The notes: generated from the sequence alone by a model not told the origin. 64,000 bases of DNA from an uncultured Alphaproteobacteria bacterium (GCA_900079695.1 LT599022.1:3536937-3600936), one strand, 5' to 3'; shown: positions 16,170 to 25,901, numbered from the stretch's first letter. Made by a program: numbers and translations.

Positions 16170-16343
16170 TTCTATCTCCTGAACATCGTGCCGTTTAGGT
16201 GATCTGAGAGAAAGAAATCAATGTTGCCGATTCTAGGCCGAGGCGGGGTGTGCGTCATCCTAATTTACCCGGATTGCTGAGGCTATGGACTTCGCCGCCT
16301 CGTCCGCCTACCTTGCCGCCGAGGGCCCTTCAGGAGTGTTGTC

Positions 16344-17318
16344 ATGACCGCTTCGTTTCCGATCGTTCGCGGGCGGCGGCTGCGCCGCAGCGAGACGCTG
16401 CGCGCGCTGGTGCGCGAGACCCGGGTTTGCGCCGACGACCTGATCTATCCGGTGTTCGTCGAGGAGGAGATCGACGCGCCGCAGCCGATTCCGTCGATGC
16501 CCGGGGTCTGGCGGGTGCCGGAATCGCACCTCGCCGACGAGGTGCGGGCGATCGCGGCGGACGGGGTCAAGGCGATCCTGCTGTTCGGCGTCTCCCACCA
16601 CAAGGACGCCGACGGCTCCGACAGCTTCGCCGCCGACGGGCTGATGGCGCGCAGCGTGCGGATCGCCAAGGCGGCGTGCCCGGAGATGGTGGTGATCACC
16701 GACAACTGCTTCTGCGAATACACCGACCACGGCCATTGCGGCGTCGTCCGCGACGGATGCGTCGACAACGACGCGACGCTCGAAAACCTCGCGCGGCAGG
16801 CGGTGGTGGCGGCCGAGGCGGGGGCGGACATGGTCGCGCCCTCGGCGATGATGGACGGCCAGATCGCGGCGATGCGCGAGGCCCTCGACGACGCGGGCTT
16901 CGACGAGGTGCCGATCATGGCGTATTCCTCGAAGTTCGCCTCCAGCCTCTACGGGCCGTTCCGCGCCGCCGCGGGCAGCAGCCTCAAGGGCGACCGCAAG
17001 ACCTATCAGATGGACCCGATGAACGGCCGCGAGGCGCTGCGGGAATCGCTGCTCGACGAAGCCGAGGGGGCCGACATCCTGATGGTCAAGCCCGCGCTCG
17101 CCTACCTCGACGTGCTGGCGGGGGTGCGTAGCCGGAGCCTGCTGCCGATCGCCGCCTATCAGGTGAGCGGCGAGTATGCGATGATCAAGTTCGCCGCCCA
17201 GGCGGGGGCGATCGACGAGGCGCGCGCGGTGCGCGAGACCCTCGGCTCGATCAAGCGCGCCGGGGCCGACCTCATCATCACCTATTTTGCGCGCGACATT
17301 GCGCGGGGAGCGATCTGA
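16344..17318 (+). CDS. hemB: Delta-aminolevulinic acid dehydratase (porphobilinogen synthase)
   Basis: It condenses two 5-aminolevulinate molecules to porphobilinogen in tetrapyrrole synthesis (cytoplasm). The 324-residue length is normal. The cysteine-rich zinc site [13 protein letters not shown] is present (Cys122, Cys124, Cys132), as are both active-site lysines: Lys197 in YSSKFASS and Schiff-base Lys249 in [10 protein letters not shown]. This is a Cys-type zinc enzyme rather than the Asp-type, Mg-dependent form. CAGGAG lies 7 bp before the ATG. A short lumazine synthase gene follows after only 3 bp. Confidence 0.97.
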   Translation: MTASFPIVRGRRLRRSETLRALVRETRVCADDLIYPVFVEEEIDAPQPIPSMPGVWRVPESHLADEVRAIAADGVKAILLFGVSHHKDADGSDSFAADGLMARSVRIAKAACPEMVVITDNCFCEYTDHGHCGVVRDGCVDNDATLENLARQAVVAAEAGADMVAPSAMMDGQIAAMREALDDAGFDEVPIMAYSSKFASSLYGPFRAAAGSSLKGDRKTYQMDPMNGREALRESLLDEAEGADILMVKPALAYLDVLAGVRSRSLLPIAAYQVSGEYAMIKFAAQAGAIDEARAVRETLGSIKRAGADLIITYFARDIARGAI

Positions 17319-17321
17319 ACC

Positions 17322-17744
17322 ATGGGCGAACGCGCGTTCCGTCTCGGCCTCGTCGCCGGCACCTTCCACACCAAGGAAATCGCGATCATGCGCGCGGCGG
17401 CGGAAGCCCGCGCCGCCGAACTCGGGCTCGAGATCGTCGCCCGCGCCGACGTGCCCGGCTCCTACGAGGCGCCGCTCGCGGTGAAGCGCCAACTCACCCG
17501 CGCCGACGTCGACGCGGTGGTGGTGCTCGGCATCATCGAGCGCGGCGAAACCGCCCACGGCCGGGTGATGGGCGAGGCGGTGGGATCGGCGCTGGTGGCG
17601 ATGCAGCTCGAATTCATGAAGCCGATCGGCATCGGCATCATCGGTCCGGAGGCGGAGCCCCACCACTTTCCGCCGCGCCTGGTGCCGCACGCCCGCGCGG
17701 CGGTGGACGCCGCCGCGGTGATGCTGGGGCTGACCCCGGCCTGA
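17322..17744 (+). CDS. ribH: 6,7-dimethyl-8-ribityllumazine synthase, short archaeal-like form
   Basis: It makes the penultimate riboflavin precursor. The 140-residue protein keeps the substrate-binding PGSYEAPLAVKRQL and the VLGIIERGETAHGRV loop with its conserved catalytic His. The C-terminal part (PIGIGIIGPEAE, then HARAAVDAAAVML) resembles archaeal lumazine synthases, which have PVGLGISGP at this place, more than the bacterial LTTENxEQAxxRA form. It is probably co-transcribed with hemB and ends 4 bp from the convergent EAL gene. It may be a second, divergent copy (RibH2-like); a canonical ribH would then lie elsewhere. Confidence 0.82.
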   Translation: MGERAFRLGLVAGTFHTKEIAIMRAAAEARAAELGLEIVARADVPGSYEAPLAVKRQLTRADVDAVVVLGIIERGETAHGRVMGEAVGSALVAMQLEFMKPIGIGIIGPEAEPHHFPPRLVPHARAAVDAAAVMLGLTPA

Positions 17745-17748
17745 GGCT

Positions 17749-19938
17749 TCAGGCGAGGAAGGTTTCCGCGAACGCCTCGATCGGCGTCGGCCTGCCGAGG
17801 TGGAAGCCCTGCGCCACCGGGCAGCCGAGGAATTCGAGGATCTGGCACTGTTCGGCGGTTTCGACGCCTTCGGCGACGCACCCGACGCCGAAGGCGTTGG
17901 CCATGTTCACCGCGATCGCCGCAAGGCTGTTGCGGGCGCCGCCGACGGTCAGCGGGGCGATGAAGGCGCGGTCGATCTTGAGGATGTCGATCGGCAGCTT
18001 GTCGAAGTAGCCGAGCGACGAATAGCCGGTGCCGAAATCGTCGAGCGCGATCCGGAAGCCTTCGCCGTGCAGGATCTCCAGTTGGTCGATCGCCCACGGC
18101 GCGTCCTGCATCGCGAAATCCTCGGTGATCTCGAACTCGACGGTGGCGGGCGCAAGCCCGGCGTCGGCGACGCGCGTTAGCAGACGGCGGGCGAAGCCGG
18201 GGTTGTTGAGGTCGGCCATCGAGAGATTGATCGCCACCGGCAGCGGCTCGCGCCGCTTCGCCGCCCAGGCGCCGACGGCGTCGATGACGAAGTCCGTGAG
18301 GTCGGGCGTGAGCCCGCCGGATTCCGCGATCGGGATGAATTCGGACGGCGAGACCGTCTCGTCCATGCTCGTCCAGCGCAGCAGCGCCTCCGCCCCCACC
18401 ACGGTGCGGGTGCTCAGGGCCACCTTGGGCTGCAGGACCACCTTCAGCCCGTCGCGGGTCTTGGTGGAGCGACGCAGCGCGGTGAGCAGGCCGAACCGCC
18501 GGTCGACGTCGGCGCGCATGGCGTCGGTGTAGGGGATCACCTGGCCGCGGTGGGTGCGTTCGACGTGCAGCAGCGCCGAACTGGCCGAGCGCATCATCGC
18601 GGCGGGGTCGGCGTCCACGTCGGCGAGGTTGATCAGGGTGGCGGTGGCCGAAACCGGAATCTCGATTCCTTCGACGCGATAGGGCTCGGACACCGCGCGG
18701 TTGACCAGCTCGGCGTCGAGATGCACGGAATCGCCGAGCAGGGCGAAGGTGCCGTCGCCGACCCGCGCCGCGATGACCTCGCCTCCGCCGCCCTCGATGA
18801 AGGTGCGGTAGACCGCGCGCAGCAGCGCCTGCGCCGTCGATTGGCCGTGCACGGCGACGATGGCGTCGTAGGAATCGATGCTGATCAGCGCCATCCGCGC
18901 CGCCGGACCGATCTTGCGGCGACGGATTTCGAGCGCCGCCTCGAAGGCGTTGAGGTTGGGAATCTCCAGCACCGGGTCGATGTAGGCGAGGCGGTCGAGC
19001 CGCGCGATCAGGGACAGGTTCTCGAAGCCGATCGCGAGATTGGCGGCGAACAGGCGCAGCAACCCGAGATCTTCGTCCGCCGGCGCCTCGGGCGCGGCGA
19101 CGTAAACCAGCAGGCGCGCGCCGCCGCTCGACGTACAGCCGATCGAGACGCTGCCTTCGCGGATCGCGAGGCCGCGCGGCAGCGCCGGCCACAACTCGGC
19201 GAAGGTGCCTTTCGGCAGGTCGTCGGCGTCGCCGCCCTGGAGTTCGGCGAAGCGGCCGGCGGCCGCCATGATCCGGCCGGTTTCGGACTCGCGCATCGAC
19301 GCGCAGACCAGTCCGTGCGGCGGCGTGCCGAGAAGCGTCGCCGCCTGATCGAACACGGCGCGGCAGAAGGTGGGAAAGTCGGTGCGCCGGAACAGGCGGC
19401 TGGCGCCGCCGACGATGGTTTCGAGCCCGGCGCGGTGATGGCTCATGCGGTGGATGTTCTCGTAGGTGCGGATCGCGGCGGTGAGCACGGTGATCAGGCG
19501 GGTGCGGGTGAGTTCGTCCTTGGTGCGGTAGTCGTCGATCTCGTAGGCGGCGATCACCGACATTTCGGGGGCGTAGCCGGGTTGGCCGGTGCGCAGCACC
19601 AAACGGGTTTCGGTATGCCCGGCGGCGCGCAGGTCGTGCACCAGTTGCAGTCCGGCGTCGGCGGTCTCCATCACCACGTCGATCAGCGCCACCGCGAACT
19701 CGTCTTCGCTGCCGTTCACCTTCGCCCAGGCATCGGTCGCCGAGTACGCGTGCACCAGAGCCAGGGGCCGGCCGAGAATCTCGACGTCGCGCAGGGCGAA
19801 GGCGGTCGCGTGATGCACATCCTCGTCGTCGTCGACGACGAGGATCGGCCAATGGCGGGCCTCCTTGCGGATCGGCGCGGTCGGCGGAACGTCGTCGGCG
19901 AAGGCGACGAAGTCTTCGGATGGTTCAGGAGCCGACAT
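17749..19938 (-). CDS. Response regulator with degenerate GGDEF and intact EAL domain
   Basis: This 729-residue cytoplasmic signalling protein has an N-terminal receiver-like domain (PILVVDDDEDV, likely phospho-Asp87 in ALIDVVM), a central DUF3369/GAF-like sensor region (~170-320), a degenerate GGDEF domain (GDGTF replaces GGDEF), and a C-terminal EAL phosphodiesterase domain. The EAL part keeps GAEALLRW, EITED, DDFGTGYSSL, KIDRAFI and AEGVETAEQ, so c-di-GMP hydrolysis is expected. Its start overlaps the end of the sensor kinase gene by 14 bp, so the kinase probably phosphorylates this regulator. The pair would lower c-di-GMP in response to a periplasmic signal. Confidence 0.92.
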   Translation of the reverse strand: MSAPEPSEDFVAFADDVPPTAPIRKEARHWPILVVDDDEDVHHATAFALRDVEILGRPLALVHAYSATDAWAKVNGSEDEFAVALIDVVMETADAGLQLVHDLRAAGHTETRLVLRTGQPGYAPEMSVIAAYEIDDYRTKDELTRTRLITVLTAAIRTYENIHRMSHHRAGLETIVGGASRLFRRTDFPTFCRAVFDQAATLLGTPPHGLVCASMRESETGRIMAAAGRFAELQGGDADDLPKGTFAELWPALPRGLAIREGSVSIGCTSSGGARLLVYVAAPEAPADEDLGLLRLFAANLAIGFENLSLIARLDRLAYIDPVLEIPNLNAFEAALEIRRRKIGPAARMALISIDSYDAIVAVHGQSTAQALLRAVYRTFIEGGGGEVIAARVGDGTFALLGDSVHLDAELVNRAVSEPYRVEGIEIPVSATATLINLADVDADPAAMMRSASSALLHVERTHRGQVIPYTDAMRADVDRRFGLLTALRRSTKTRDGLKVVLQPKVALSTRTVVGAEALLRWTSMDETVSPSEFIPIAESGGLTPDLTDFVIDAVGAWAAKRREPLPVAINLSMADLNNPGFARRLLTRVADAGLAPATVEFEITEDFAMQDAPWAIDQLEILHGEGFRIALDDFGTGYSSLGYFDKLPIDILKIDRAFIAPLTVGGARNSLAAIAVNMANAFGVGCVAEGVETAEQCQILEFLGCPVAQGFHLGRPTPIEAFAETFLA

Positions 19939-21715
19939 TGTAGATCCTCCCGCTTTCGGGTTCCGCCGGAGCGACGCACGGAATGCTCACGGTAAAGATG
20001 GTGCCGGTTCCGGGCTCGCTCGCGATGTCGACGCTGCCGCCGAGAACGCCGGCCACGATGTTGTGGACGATGCTGAGGCCGAGTCCGCTGCCGCCTTCGC
20101 CGAGGCGCGTGGTGAAGAACGGTTCGAACGCCCGCCGCCGCACTTCCTCCGGCATGCCCGCGCCGTCGTCGGCGACGGTGATTTCGATCCGGTTCCCCGC
20201 GGTCGAGCGCGCGGCGATGCGGATGACGCCCGCCGCGCCGGGAGCGAACGCGTGGACGCGTGCGTTGTTGACGAGGTTCATCACCACCTGTCCGAGCGGT
20301 CCGGGATAACTGTCGAGAAGGGCGTCGGTTCCGACCTCGGACTCGATCCGGATGGCGGTGTGTTTGAATTGCGGGCCGAGCGTGCCGAGTACGTCCTGCA
20401 CCGTGTCGGCGATGCGGAAACGGCGTCGCTGCTGACTGGTCTGGTCGACCGCCACCTGCTTGAACTGCTGGATCAGGCGCGCGGTGCGGTCGAGGCCGCG
20501 CAGCATCAGCGCGGCACCGTCGCCGACGTCGCTCAGGAAGGCGTCGAGCGATGCCCGGCGCAGCGGTCCGGCTTCCGCCTCGGCGCGGAAGTCCTTGATG
20601 CGTTCGCCGATCGTGCTCGCGACCGTCACCGCGTTGCCGATCGGCGTATTGAGTTCGTGCGCCACCCCGGCGACGAGGCCGCCGAGGCTCGCGAGGCGCT
20701 CCACCATGATCAGTTCTTGCGCCGCCGCTGCTTCGCGCGCTTCGGCGCGGTGGCGGGCGACGACGCTGCGGCTCCAGGCGAGGCTGAGCGCTGCGAGAAG
20801 CACTAGCCCGGCGACGGCGAAGCCGATGTGGCGCGGCGTCCAGAGGTCGGCGAGCCCCACTGCGGGAATGGTGCCGACGAATTTCCAATCCGCTGCCGCG
20901 CCTTCGTCGCTGCCGGTCTCGGAGAGCACCGCCGCAGGGGTCACCGATCGATGGATGTAGGTGACGCCGTCGTCGGTGCCGACGGTAACGCCGTCGCCGC
21001 GGTTGGCGAAAATCCGCGCCCAGGCCGTCGGCCGGATTTTCGCCATCGTCGTGTCGCGGCCGAACATGAAGCCCCAGAGCTTGTCGCGCGGAGCGCCCGC
21101 AAGCCAGTAGCCGTCGCCGTTGAGCCATTGGATCTCGCCGTCGCCGTCGCGGCCGCCGCGATCCACCTCGCGGATCATTTCGTCGGCGCGGATGTTGACG
21201 ATCACGATCCCGAGAGCCCGGCCATCCGGCCCGGGAATGGTGCGGGCGAGGCGCGGCATCGGATTCCACGGGTCGTCGACGACGCCGTGTTCGACGTTGA
21301 GGTCCACCGGCGAGACGTAGATTTCGGTCGGCGGCAGGTGGATCGCGTTGCGGAAGTAGTAGCGATCCGACTTGTCCTGAAGCTCGTCGACGGGAACGAC
21401 CGTGATTTTGCCGTCGACTCCGTCGACCCGCACCCGTTCCCACCCCGCCGCGTCGAGATAGCGGAGCTGTGCGATCACCGGCTTCTGTTCGACGAACGCG
21501 GAGAATATCCGGATCACGCCGGCGCGCGCGGAGTCGTCGCCCGCGGCGAAGTTCCGCACCGGCATCAAGGCGGCGAGGATGCGGACGTCGTTGGCGTGCG
21601 CTGCGAGAATCGCGCCGACGAGATCGGCGGTGCGGTGGACGGTGCTGGTGACGGAGGCGATGCGGCGCTCGCGCTCCAATTGCGCCTGGGCGAGAAAGAA
21701 GCCGTGCATCAGCAC
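19925..21715 (-). CDS. Sensor histidine kinase with periplasmic Cache-like domain
   Basis: The product is 596 residues from the GTG at 21715. A large periplasmic sensor (~20-285) is followed by a membrane helix (IGFAVAGLVLLAALSLAW), a HisKA dimerisation region with His353 in GVAHELNTPIGN, and a HATPase domain with NLVNNARVHA, DDGAGMPEE and GEGGSGLGLSI. The first membrane helix appears truncated. The same frame is open upstream for 17 codons (LDAFAKLFATTGLAF), then hits TAA at 21767-21769, and beyond that reads back to an ATG at 21814. The true N-terminus may have been lost to a nonsense change, or the sequence may hold an error. It overlaps the EAL regulator gene by 14 bp. Confidence 0.85.
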   Translation of the reverse strand: MLMHGFFLAQAQLERERRIASVTSTVHRTADLVGAILAAHANDVRILAALMPVRNFAAGDDSARAGVIRIFSAFVEQKPVIAQLRYLDAAGWERVRVDGVDGKITVVPVDELQDKSDRYYFRNAIHLPPTEIYVSPVDLNVEHGVVDDPWNPMPRLARTIPGPDGRALGIVIVNIRADEMIREVDRGGRDGDGEIQWLNGDGYWLAGAPRDKLWGFMFGRDTTMAKIRPTAWARIFANRGDGVTVGTDDGVTYIHRSVTPAAVLSETGSDEGAAADWKFVGTIPAVGLADLWTPRHIGFAVAGLVLLAALSLAWSRSVVARHRAEAREAAAAQELIMVERLASLGGLVAGVAHELNTPIGNAVTVASTIGERIKDFRAEAEAGPLRRASLDAFLSDVGDGAALMLRGLDRTARLIQQFKQVAVDQTSQQRRRFRIADTVQDVLGTLGPQFKHTAIRIESEVGTDALLDSYPGPLGQVVMNLVNNARVHAFAPGAAGVIRIAARSTAGNRIEITVADDGAGMPEEVRRRAFEPFFTTRLGEGGSGLGLSIVHNIVAGVLGGSVDIASEPGTGTIFTVSIPCVAPAEPESGRIYNVGS

Positions 21716-22026
21716 GAGGAACGCCAGCCCCGTGGTCGCGAACAGTTTGGCGAACGCGTCGAGGGTTTAGGCGGGCGTGTCGGACCTGGATGCTCGGTGG
21801 CGTGCCTCGGGCATGAGGTTCGTTACCGTTCCTTGAGGAAGCCGCACAGTCCACAAGGATACCGCTATATTGCACCGCACGCACGCGTTATGGCGGCGGC
21901 GCGGCCCCGGCGGGTGGGCCGTACGATCCGCGCGGAGATGACTTTGTCGGCGATCTCGGTTAGTTTGCTCGGTTCCGGGTGCAGCCGCGCCCGCGAACCC
22001 GCATCCTCAACGGAAAGACAGGACAG

Positions 22027-23631
22027 ATGACCTCCCTTGCCGAAGCCGCCCTCTCCGCCAACGCCTGGCCGTTTCAGGAAGCCCGCGCGCTGATCGAGAA
22101 ACGGCTGGCGAAACGCGGCCCCGGCAACGAGGGCGGCGACAAGGGCTACGTTCTGTTCGAGACCGGCTACGGACCCTCCGGCCTGCCGCACATCGGCACC
22201 TTCGGCGAGGTGGTGCGCACCACCATGGTGCGCAATGCCCTCCAGGTGCTGCTGCCCGCGGTCAAGACCCGGCTGTTCGCGTTCTCCGACGACATGGACG
22301 GCCTGCGCAAGGTGCCCGACAACATTCCCAACAAGGAGATGGTGCGCGAACACCTGGGCAAGCCCCTGACCCGGATTCCCGATCCGTTCGGCACCCACGA
22401 GAGCTTCGGGCATCACAACAACGCCCGCCTGCGCGCCTTCCTCGACAGCTTCGGCTTCGAGTACGAGTTCCAGTCCTCCACCGACTGGTACACCTCGGGC
22501 CGCTTCGACGACGCCCTGCTGAAGGTGCTCGCCCACCACGACCGCATCCGCGACGTGGTGCTGCCGACCCTGGGCGAGGAGCGCCGCGCCACCTACTCGC
22601 CGTTCCTGCCGATCTGCCCGGAAACCGGAGTCGTCCTCCAGGTGCCGGTGGTGCAGACCGACGTCGCCGCCGGGACGATCGTCTACAAGCGCGAAGACGG
22701 CAAGCTGGTCGAGACTCCGGTCACCGGCGGCGCGGTCAAGCTGCAGTGGAAGGCCGACTGGGCGATGCGCTGGGCCGCGCTCGGCGTCGACTACGAGATG
22801 TCGGGCAAGGACCTGATCGATTCGGTCAAGCTCGCCACCCGGATCGTCGGCATCCTCGGCGGACAGGCGCCGCAGAACCTCACCTACGAGCTGTTCCTCG
22901 ACGACAAGGGCGAGAAGATCTCGAAGTCGCGCGGTAACGGTCTCGCGGTCGAGGAGTGGCTGACCTACGCGCCGCCCGAGAGCCTCGCGCTGTTCATGTA
23001 TCAGAAGCCGAAGGCGGCGAAGCGCCTCTACTTCGACGTGATCCCGCGCGCGGTGGACGAGTACCAGAGCTTCACCGAGGCGTTCCCGCGCCAGGAGATC
23101 GCCGAGCGGGTCAACAACCCGGTCTGGCACATCCACAACGGCACGCCGCCGATGGAGCCGGTCGCGGTGTCCTATTCGATGCTGCTCAATCTGGTGTCGG
23201 TCTGCCATTCCGACGATCCGGCGGTGATCTGGCAGTACATCAGCCGCTACGCCCCCTCGGCCGAACCGGCGAACATGCCGTTCCTCGACAAGCTGGTGAC
23301 GCTCGCGATCGCCTACTACCGCGACTTCGTGCTGCCGGGCAAATCCTTCCGCAAGGCGAGTCCGGACGAGGTTGCGGCGCTCAAGCACCTGCGCGACGAG
23401 ATCGCCGCGCAGTCGGACTGCGCGAGTCCCGAGGAACTCCAGACGGTGGTCTACGAGGTCGGCAAGACCCATCCGTGCTTCGCCGATTTGCGCGCGTGGT
23501 TCAAGGCCCTCTACGAAATCCTGCTCGGCCAGGAGACCGGCCCGCGCATGGGCTCGTTCTTCGCGCTCTACGGTCAGGCCGACAGCCTCGCCCTGCTCGA
23601 CAGGGCGATCGCCGGAGAGGACCTCGCGTAG
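22027..23631 (+). CDS. lysS: Lysyl-tRNA synthetase, class I (archaeal type)
   Basis: It charges tRNA-Lys in the cytoplasm. At 534 residues it is the class I form: HIGT at 55-58 (GPSGLPHIGTFGE) and KISKS at 297-301, with no class II motifs. Class I LysRS is characteristic of archaea, spirochaetes and alphaproteobacteria, which supports the lineage. The start at 22027 gives the family N-terminus; an in-frame upstream ATG at 21979 adds unrelated residues. It is monocistronic with a clear terminator after it. Confidence 0.96.
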   Translation: MTSLAEAALSANAWPFQEARALIEKRLAKRGPGNEGGDKGYVLFETGYGPSGLPHIGTFGEVVRTTMVRNALQVLLPAVKTRLFAFSDDMDGLRKVPDNIPNKEMVREHLGKPLTRIPDPFGTHESFGHHNNARLRAFLDSFGFEYEFQSSTDWYTSGRFDDALLKVLAHHDRIRDVVLPTLGEERRATYSPFLPICPETGVVLQVPVVQTDVAAGTIVYKREDGKLVETPVTGGAVKLQWKADWAMRWAALGVDYEMSGKDLIDSVKLATRIVGILGGQAPQNLTYELFLDDKGEKISKSRGNGLAVEEWLTYAPPESLALFMYQKPKAAKRLYFDVIPRAVDEYQSFTEAFPRQEIAERVNNPVWHIHNGTPPMEPVAVSYSMLLNLVSVCHSDDPAVIWQYISRYAPSAEPANMPFLDKLVTLAIAYYRDFVLPGKSFRKASPDEVAALKHLRDEIAAQSDCASPEELQTVVYEVGKTHPCFADLRAWFKALYEILLGQETGPRMGSFFALYGQADSLALLDRAIAGEDLA

Positions 23632-23656
23632 GTCCGCAGGCGTGACGACGTTCGGG

Positions 23657-23683
23657 AAGGGCCTCCGTTCGGAGGCCCTTTTT
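23657..23683 (+). terminator. Terminator between convergent lysS and the FadR-type regulator
   Basis: A 10-bp stem, AAGGGCCTCC with GGAGGCCCTT, closes a GTTC loop and runs into TTTTT. The A-rich 5' side makes it usable from both strands. Confidence 0.88.
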
Positions 23684-23693
23684 CGTTGGCCGG

Positions 23694-24419
23694 TCAGCGG
23701 TCCTGGTACTGCTCGCGCGACATCCGGATGTGATGGCGCATCGCCGCGGCGGCGTCGTCGGGCCGCCGGGTTTCCACCGCTTCGAGAATCGCGAGATGCT
23801 CGACGAGGGCCTCCTTCGGGCGGCCGTCCTTGGCGGTGCGGTGCTCCTGGGCGAAGCGCATCACGTCGGGTCGCATCAGGTTGATCAGCGACCGCAGCAG
23901 CACGTTGTTGGTGGCGTCGGCGAGCCGCATGTGGAAGAGAAAGTCGGTTTCCATCGGATCGTCGCCCGCGTGGGTCTTCGTCACCAACTGATCGTAGGCT
24001 TGGCGCAGTTCGGCGAGCTGCTTCGGCGAGGCGCGCTCGGCCGCGAGCCGGGCGGAGGAAACCTCCAGCAGGCCGCGCACCTCGGTGAGCATCTCGGTGG
24101 TCAGCTCCTCCTTGCCGAGGATGTTGCGGATCAGCCATTCGATCGTCTGCACGCCGATCTTTTCCACCACCGTGCCGCTCTGCGGCAGGGTGCGGACGAT
24201 CCCCGAAAGCTCAAGCCGGTGGAGCGCCTGCCGCACGTGGGCGCGCCCGACGCCGAAGCGCTCCTCCAACACCCGCTCCGACGGCAGGCGCTGCCCGGGC
24301 TTGAGCGCGCCCGAGGAGATGAGGTGGCTGATCTGCTCGATGATCAGGTCGGAGGGGAGCTTGACCTGAACCTTTTCGAGCAGGTTGGCGATGTCCTTGC
24401 TCGTGTCCTCGGCGTCCAT
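23694..24419 (-). CDS. GntR/FadR family transcriptional regulator
   Basis: This 241-residue repressor-type protein has an N-terminal winged helix (IIEQISHLISSGALKPGQ, LPSERVLEERFGVGRAHVRQ) and a C-terminal FCD ligand-binding domain with metal-site histidines (FLFHMRLADATNN, VEHLAILEAV, MRHHIRMS). It is divergent from the dctPQM-dehydrogenase operon, so it probably represses that operon until its sugar-acid inducer binds. The ligand is inferred to be the TRAP substrate or its breakdown product. Confidence 0.9.
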   Translation of the reverse strand: MDAEDTSKDIANLLEKVQVKLPSDLIIEQISHLISSGALKPGQRLPSERVLEERFGVGRAHVRQALHRLELSGIVRTLPQSGTVVEKIGVQTIEWLIRNILGKEELTTEMLTEVRGLLEVSSARLAAERASPKQLAELRQAYDQLVTKTHAGDDPMETDFLFHMRLADATNNVLLRSLINLMRPDVMRFAQEHRTAKDGRPKEALVEHLAILEAVETRRPDDAAAAMRHHIRMSREQYQDR

Positions 24420-24826
24420 GCGCGGGCTCTCCGGCCGTTCGATTGGTTAACTGGTAAATAACGTATCAATCTATCGTTTCCCGTGCAAGTGCGGGATTCG
24501 ATGATGCGGGTGCGCGCAGAAATTCCGTGAGTCGGCTCTCCTGCCGAGCTTTTGGGTTGACATGCGGGGGAGGAATAGCCAACCATCGGGATGGTCATAG
24601 CAATAAACCAATAAACCAATTGACCAGATCGAGTCAGGTGAGAAGGCGAGGGAGGCTTTCGCACACCGCAAGCGGGGTTCGCTCCGGGCATCGGCGGGCA
24701 TCGTGCCGTCGCGCCGGGCGCCGCCGGATCCCGCGCATCCGATGTTCGAAATCCGTCCGCGTTCGCCACGACGAGGAAAGACTCGCGCGGCCGTTCCGAA
24801 AGGGCCGCCGGAACAGGAGGAACACG
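24420..24826. promoter_or_regulatory. Control region between the FadR-type regulator and dctP
   Basis: No gene is supported in this 407-bp gap. Two blocks look like GntR/FadR operators: ATTGGTTAACTGGTAAAT near 24442-24459, close to the regulator start, and a cluster at 24582-24624. The cluster holds ACCAT-CGGG-ATGGT (24582-24595), then AATAAACC and AATAAACCAATTGACC in tandem. TTGACA at 24557-24562 could be a -35 box; no clear -10 was found. Confidence 0.5.
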
Positions 24827-25834
24827 ATGCGGAAATTGTTTGCGATCGGCGCACTCACGGTGTTCGCCGCGATGGCGCCCGCCGAGGCCAAGCCGATCAC
24901 CTTCACCTTCGAGAGCTCGAATTTCTCGGGCGAGCAGGTGTTCGAGGTGCAGAAGAAGTGGTGCGAGGGCGTCACCGCCGCGTCCAACGGGCGGTTCGCC
25001 ATCGAGCTTCTGCCGCTCGACGCCGCGGTCCAGGCGAGCGGCCTGCTGCGCGCCACCGGCAACGGCATCATTCAGGGCGCGATCGCCACCACCGCCCATT
25101 ACGCGGGCGAGGACCCCGGCTTCGGCCTGATCGGCGACACCATCAGCGCCTGGAGCTCGGACGAGGACATCCTGAAGTTCTATTACGAAGCCGACGGCAT
25201 GAAGGTCGTCGACGGCGTCCTCAAGGACTGGGGGGTGAAACTCGTCGGCGTTTCCGTGACCGGCTCGGAGTCGTTCGTCTCGAAAAAGCCGCTGCGCACC
25301 ATCGACGACTTCAAAGGCGTGAAGCTGCGCGCGCCCTCCGGCCCGGTGACCAAGCTGTTCGCCTCGTTCGGCGCGACGCCGGTGAACCTGCCGGGCTCCG
25401 AGGTCTACACCTCGCTCGACAAGGGCGTGATCGACGCCGCCGACTTCTCGAACTTCGCCAACAACCAGAAGCAGGGCGTCAACGACATCGCGAAGTTCCC
25501 GATCTATCCCGGCTTCCACTCCTCGCCGACGGTTCACATGATCATGAACCTCAAGACCTGGCAGCAGCTGAGCCCGGAAGATCAGAAGTTCTTCGTTTCC
25601 TACGCCAAGGAGCTGAGCCTCGAATCGCTGCTCTCCGCCCACTATCAGGATCGTCTGGCGGTGCGCGAGGCGGTGAAGAAGGGCGTGACGCCGGTCTCCT
25701 GGAAGGAGGACGACCTGCTCAAGGTGCGTCAGCACGCCCAGGTGATCTGGAAGGAGATCGCCGACAACTCCGAAATCGGCAAGGTCTATTACGACGCGCT
25801 GATCAAGTACCTCCAGTCCCAGGGTCAGATGTAA
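24827..25834 (+). CDS. dctP: TRAP transporter periplasmic solute-binding protein
   Basis: This 335-residue periplasmic receptor feeds a tripartite ATP-independent transporter. A clear signal peptide (MRKLFAIGALTVFAAMAPAEA) precedes a DctP-type domain (KPITFTFESSNFSGEQ, LKLRAPSGPVTKL-like segment, GSEVYTSLDKGVIDAAD). AGGAGG lies 7 bp before the ATG. The substrate is likely a sugar acid, given the idonate-type dehydrogenase downstream and the FadR-type regulator. A strong hairpin follows, then the small and large membrane subunits. Confidence 0.93.
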   Translation: MRKLFAIGALTVFAAMAPAEAKPITFTFESSNFSGEQVFEVQKKWCEGVTAASNGRFAIELLPLDAAVQASGLLRATGNGIIQGAIATTAHYAGEDPGFGLIGDTISAWSSDEDILKFYYEADGMKVVDGVLKDWGVKLVGVSVTGSESFVSKKPLRTIDDFKGVKLRAPSGPVTKLFASFGATPVNLPGSEVYTSLDKGVIDAADFSNFANNQKQGVNDIAKFPIYPGFHSSPTVHMIMNLKTWQQLSPEDQKFFVSYAKELSLESLLSAHYQDRLAVREAVKKGVTPVSWKEDDLLKVRQHAQVIWKEIADNSEIGKVYYDALIKYLQSQGQM

Positions 25835-25844
25835 GGCGATCCGT

Positions 25845-25870
25845 CGCGGGCCGGAAGACTCCGGCCCGCG
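25845..25870 (+). terminator. Intercistronic hairpin between dctP and dctQ
   Basis: A perfect 11-bp GC-rich stem (25845-25855 with 25860-25870) closes an AGAC loop. Placed right after the binding-protein gene, it would favour high dctP expression over the membrane subunits by partial termination or by protecting the 3' end. Confidence 0.75.
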
Positions 25871-25901
25871 TTCGCAGTTGCAACTCCGGGCGAGGCGCGT
25901 C

